This document shows, piece by piece, positions 4,912-6,370 of a stretch of 6,370 nt of DNA; position 1 is the stretch's first letter; each line of letters starts with the position of its first letter. Under the pieces are notes generated by a model. That model was not told where the DNA came from, did not search any database, and saw only the letters and a list, made by a program, of their open reading frames with translations. Source of the stretch: Microcaldota archaeon (GTDB lineage: Archaea > Micrarchaeota > Micrarchaeia > Anstonellales > Anstonellaceae); NCBI GenBank assembly GCA_026396355.1, contig JAPLWY010000053.1:1520-7889 (forward strand), in the 5' to 3' direction. Position numbers and translations under genes: made by a program.

Positions 4912-6370
4912 ATGCTTGAACTCATCATCCTTCCCCCGATTCTGGCGGGCATTCTCGCATTCGCATTCCAGCGCAATGCCAGGATGGTAGAGGCATCGGC
5001 GCTTGCCGGCGCAGTCTTGTCGGCACTGTTCGCACTGATGGCAGTGTCAGGATTCCTGCAAACGCCTGTTGGCTTCCGGGACTTTTATGATTTGCTTTAC
5101 CTGGATGCAATCTCTGGGCTTTTCACTGCGCTGACCGCAGTGGTTGCCTGCCTGATTTTCCTTTATTCCATCGGCTACATCCGCCACGAGGTGAAGGAAA
5201 ACGTGGTGGAGAAGCAGCAGGTCTGGCTCTATTACGGGCTGTTCTCGCTGTTCCTGGCTGCAATGCTGACAGCCACGCTGGCTGCGCATCCGGTCGTGAT
5301 GTGGGCTGCAATTGAAGCCACCACGCTGGCGTCTGTTTTCCTGATAAGCTTCTACCAGACCTCAAGCTCGTTTGAGGCTGCCTGGAAATTCTTCATAATA
5401 AATTCAGTCGGCATACTGCTTGCGCTTGCAGGCATATTGTTCCTGCTGTTCGCGCTCCTTCCGCAGGGCGCAACTTCGGGCGGGAACTGGGACAGCCTGA
5501 TGGTGTTCCAGCCAGGGGCAAACCTGCTCTTCCTCAAGATAGCATTTGCATTCATCCTGGTCGGCTTTGGGACCAAGGTCGGGCTGGTTCCGCTCCATGT
5601 CTGGCTTCCTGATGCGCACAGCCAGGCGCCCACCCCGGTCAGCGCCATACTTTCAGGCCTGCTGCTCAACATTGCATTCTATGGAATCGTTCGGACCTAC
5701 CAGGTGGTGGCGCCTTATGATTCGATGATTGCATTCGCATCGGGCCTGCTCATTGCGTTTGGCCTGCTCTCGCTTGCCATTGGCGCGCTGCGCATCTATT
5801 TCCAGCACAACATCAAGCGCATGCTGGCATATTCCAGCATTGAGAACATGGGGATAGTGGTGCTTGCGCTTGGCCTGGGCGGCCCCCTCGGAGTCGGAGC
5901 TGCCCTGTTCCACATGGTTTCGCATTCGCTCGCCAAGCCCCTCGCATTCTTTGCCAGCGGAATAGTCGCTTTTGCTTACAAGACCAAGGAAATGCCGCTC
6001 ATCAGTGGCGCAGCGCAGGTTGTGCCCCTGGTCGCAATTCCGTTTATTTTCATTGCAGCAGGGCTTGCAGGCAGCCCGCCATTCGGCACCTTCCTTTCAG
6101 AATTGGGAGTGCTGGCTGTTTCACTTTCAAGCGGCCAGTGGTGGATAACGCTCATTTTCGTGGTGTGCACCACCATTGCATTTGCCAGCCTGCTTTATCG
6201 GATTTCGGCAATCAGCCTTGGCGCCAAGCCAGAGGGAGTTGCGCCTTTCACGCCTTCCCTGACCATGATGCTGTCGTTCGTGGTGTTGCTGGCATTCACG
6301 CTTTGCATGGGATTGATGCCCCCGTCCCAGTTCATTGAACTTCTGGTGCTGGCAGTGCGCGCAGTAATAG
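4912..6370 (+). CDS. hyfF: HyfF-like antiporter-type membrane subunit (partial, cut by right edge)
   Basis: 486 codons are seen with no stop. E. coli HyfF is about 526 residues, so perhaps only a short tail is missing. It is a second NuoL/M/N-type channel subunit, a paralogue of HyfB. Marks: E135 in WAAIEATTLASVFLI (131-145), LVGFGTKVGLVPLHVWLPDA (216-235) with K222, AHSQAPTPVSAILSG (235-249), HNIKRMLAYSSIENMG (299-314), and H334, H338 and K342 in FHMVSHSLAKPLAFFASG (333-350). A later helix contains GLAGSPPFGTFLSE (384-397), the conserved broken-helix region. Position 253 is Asn where HyfB has Lys259. The long C-terminal extension of HyfB is absent from the part seen, as expected for HyfF. 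The start is ATG 4912 after GGTGA at 4901. Hydrogenase large and small subunits would be expected next. Distinguishing HyfF from HyfD relies on position after HyfE and on the PDAHSQAPTPVSA loop; HyfD is the main alternative. Confidence 0.88.
   Translation, partial: MLELIILPPILAGILAFAFQRNARMVEASALAGAVLSALFALMAVSGFLQTPVGFRDFYDLLYLDAISGLFTALTAVVACLIFLYSIGYIRHEVKENVVEKQQVWLYYGLFSLFLAAMLTATLAAHPVVMWAAIEATTLASVFLISFYQTSSSFEAAWKFFIINSVGILLALAGILFLLFALLPQGATSGGNWDSLMVFQPGANLLFLKIAFAFILVGFGTKVGLVPLHVWLPDAHSQAPTPVSAILSGLLLNIAFYGIVRTYQVVAPYDSMIAFASGLLIAFGLLSLAIGALRIYFQHNIKRMLAYSSIENMGIVVLALGLGGPLGVGAALFHMVSHSLAKPLAFFASGIVAFAYKTKEMPLISGAAQVVPLVAIPFIFIAAGLAGSPPFGTFLSELGVLAVSLSSGQWWITLIFVVCTTIAFASLLYRISAISLGAKPEGVAPFTPSLTMMLSFVVLLAFTLCMGLMPPSQFIELLVLAVRAVI

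Noticed and set aside
1..6370. CRISPR arrays, tRNA or rRNA genes, insertion sequences, attachment sites
   Set aside because: None seen: no regularly spaced repeats, no cloverleaf-like sequence, no transposase or terminal repeats. Coding sequence fills nearly all of the window.

Overview
The window looks archaeal. Both promoters in the divergent intergenic region carry the same TATA-box octamer, TTTATATA. Three of the four genes are preceded by a GGTGA ribosome binding site and the fourth by GTGAT, which match the ATCACC end of archaeal 16S rRNA. Coding sequence is moderately GC-rich and compact, with intergenic gaps of 5-6 bases inside the operon. The lineage cannot be fixed from this sequence. 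A small-genome (DPANN-like) archaeon is a guess only.

Layout: (1) 1-1087, minus strand, the 5' part of a gene running off the left edge. It encodes at least 362 residues of a soluble protein whose N-terminal half carries a Cys-x-Asp-x-Arg motif and a later Asn-Cys-Gly-Met motif reminiscent of beta-carbonic anhydrases. Its function is unproven. (2) 1088-1273, a divergent regulatory region with one promoter per direction, a 15-bp inverted repeat and repeated GCACCC words. (3) 1274-6370, plus strand, a tightly packed operon of membrane subunits of a Hyf/Hyc-type (complex-I-like, group 4 hydrogenase-related) respiratory complex: hyfB, then one gene in which HyfC and HyfE are fused into a single 548-residue polypeptide, then hyfF, cut by the right edge close to its expected end.

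How the genes work together: HyfB and HyfF are antiporter-like proton (or sodium) channel subunits of the NuoL/M/N family. HyfC is the NuoH-like subunit that anchors the hydrophilic electron-transfer arm. HyfE is a NuoK-like channel subunit. Together they form the membrane arm of an energy-converting complex. The catalytic and iron-sulfur subunits (HyfG-, HyfI-, HyfH- or HyfA-like) are not in the window and should lie downstream if the operon is normal. So it cannot be said here whether this is a true NiFe hydrogenase, a formate hydrogenlyase or a hydrogenase-related complex without a NiFe site.

Main points for a second look: the HyfC-HyfE fusion, the unusual carbonic-anhydrase-like divergent gene, and two start codons that an automatic caller would place on a GTG that is really part of the ribosome binding site. 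The hydrogenase-type operon itself belongs to a known class. Nothing here establishes a wholly new system.
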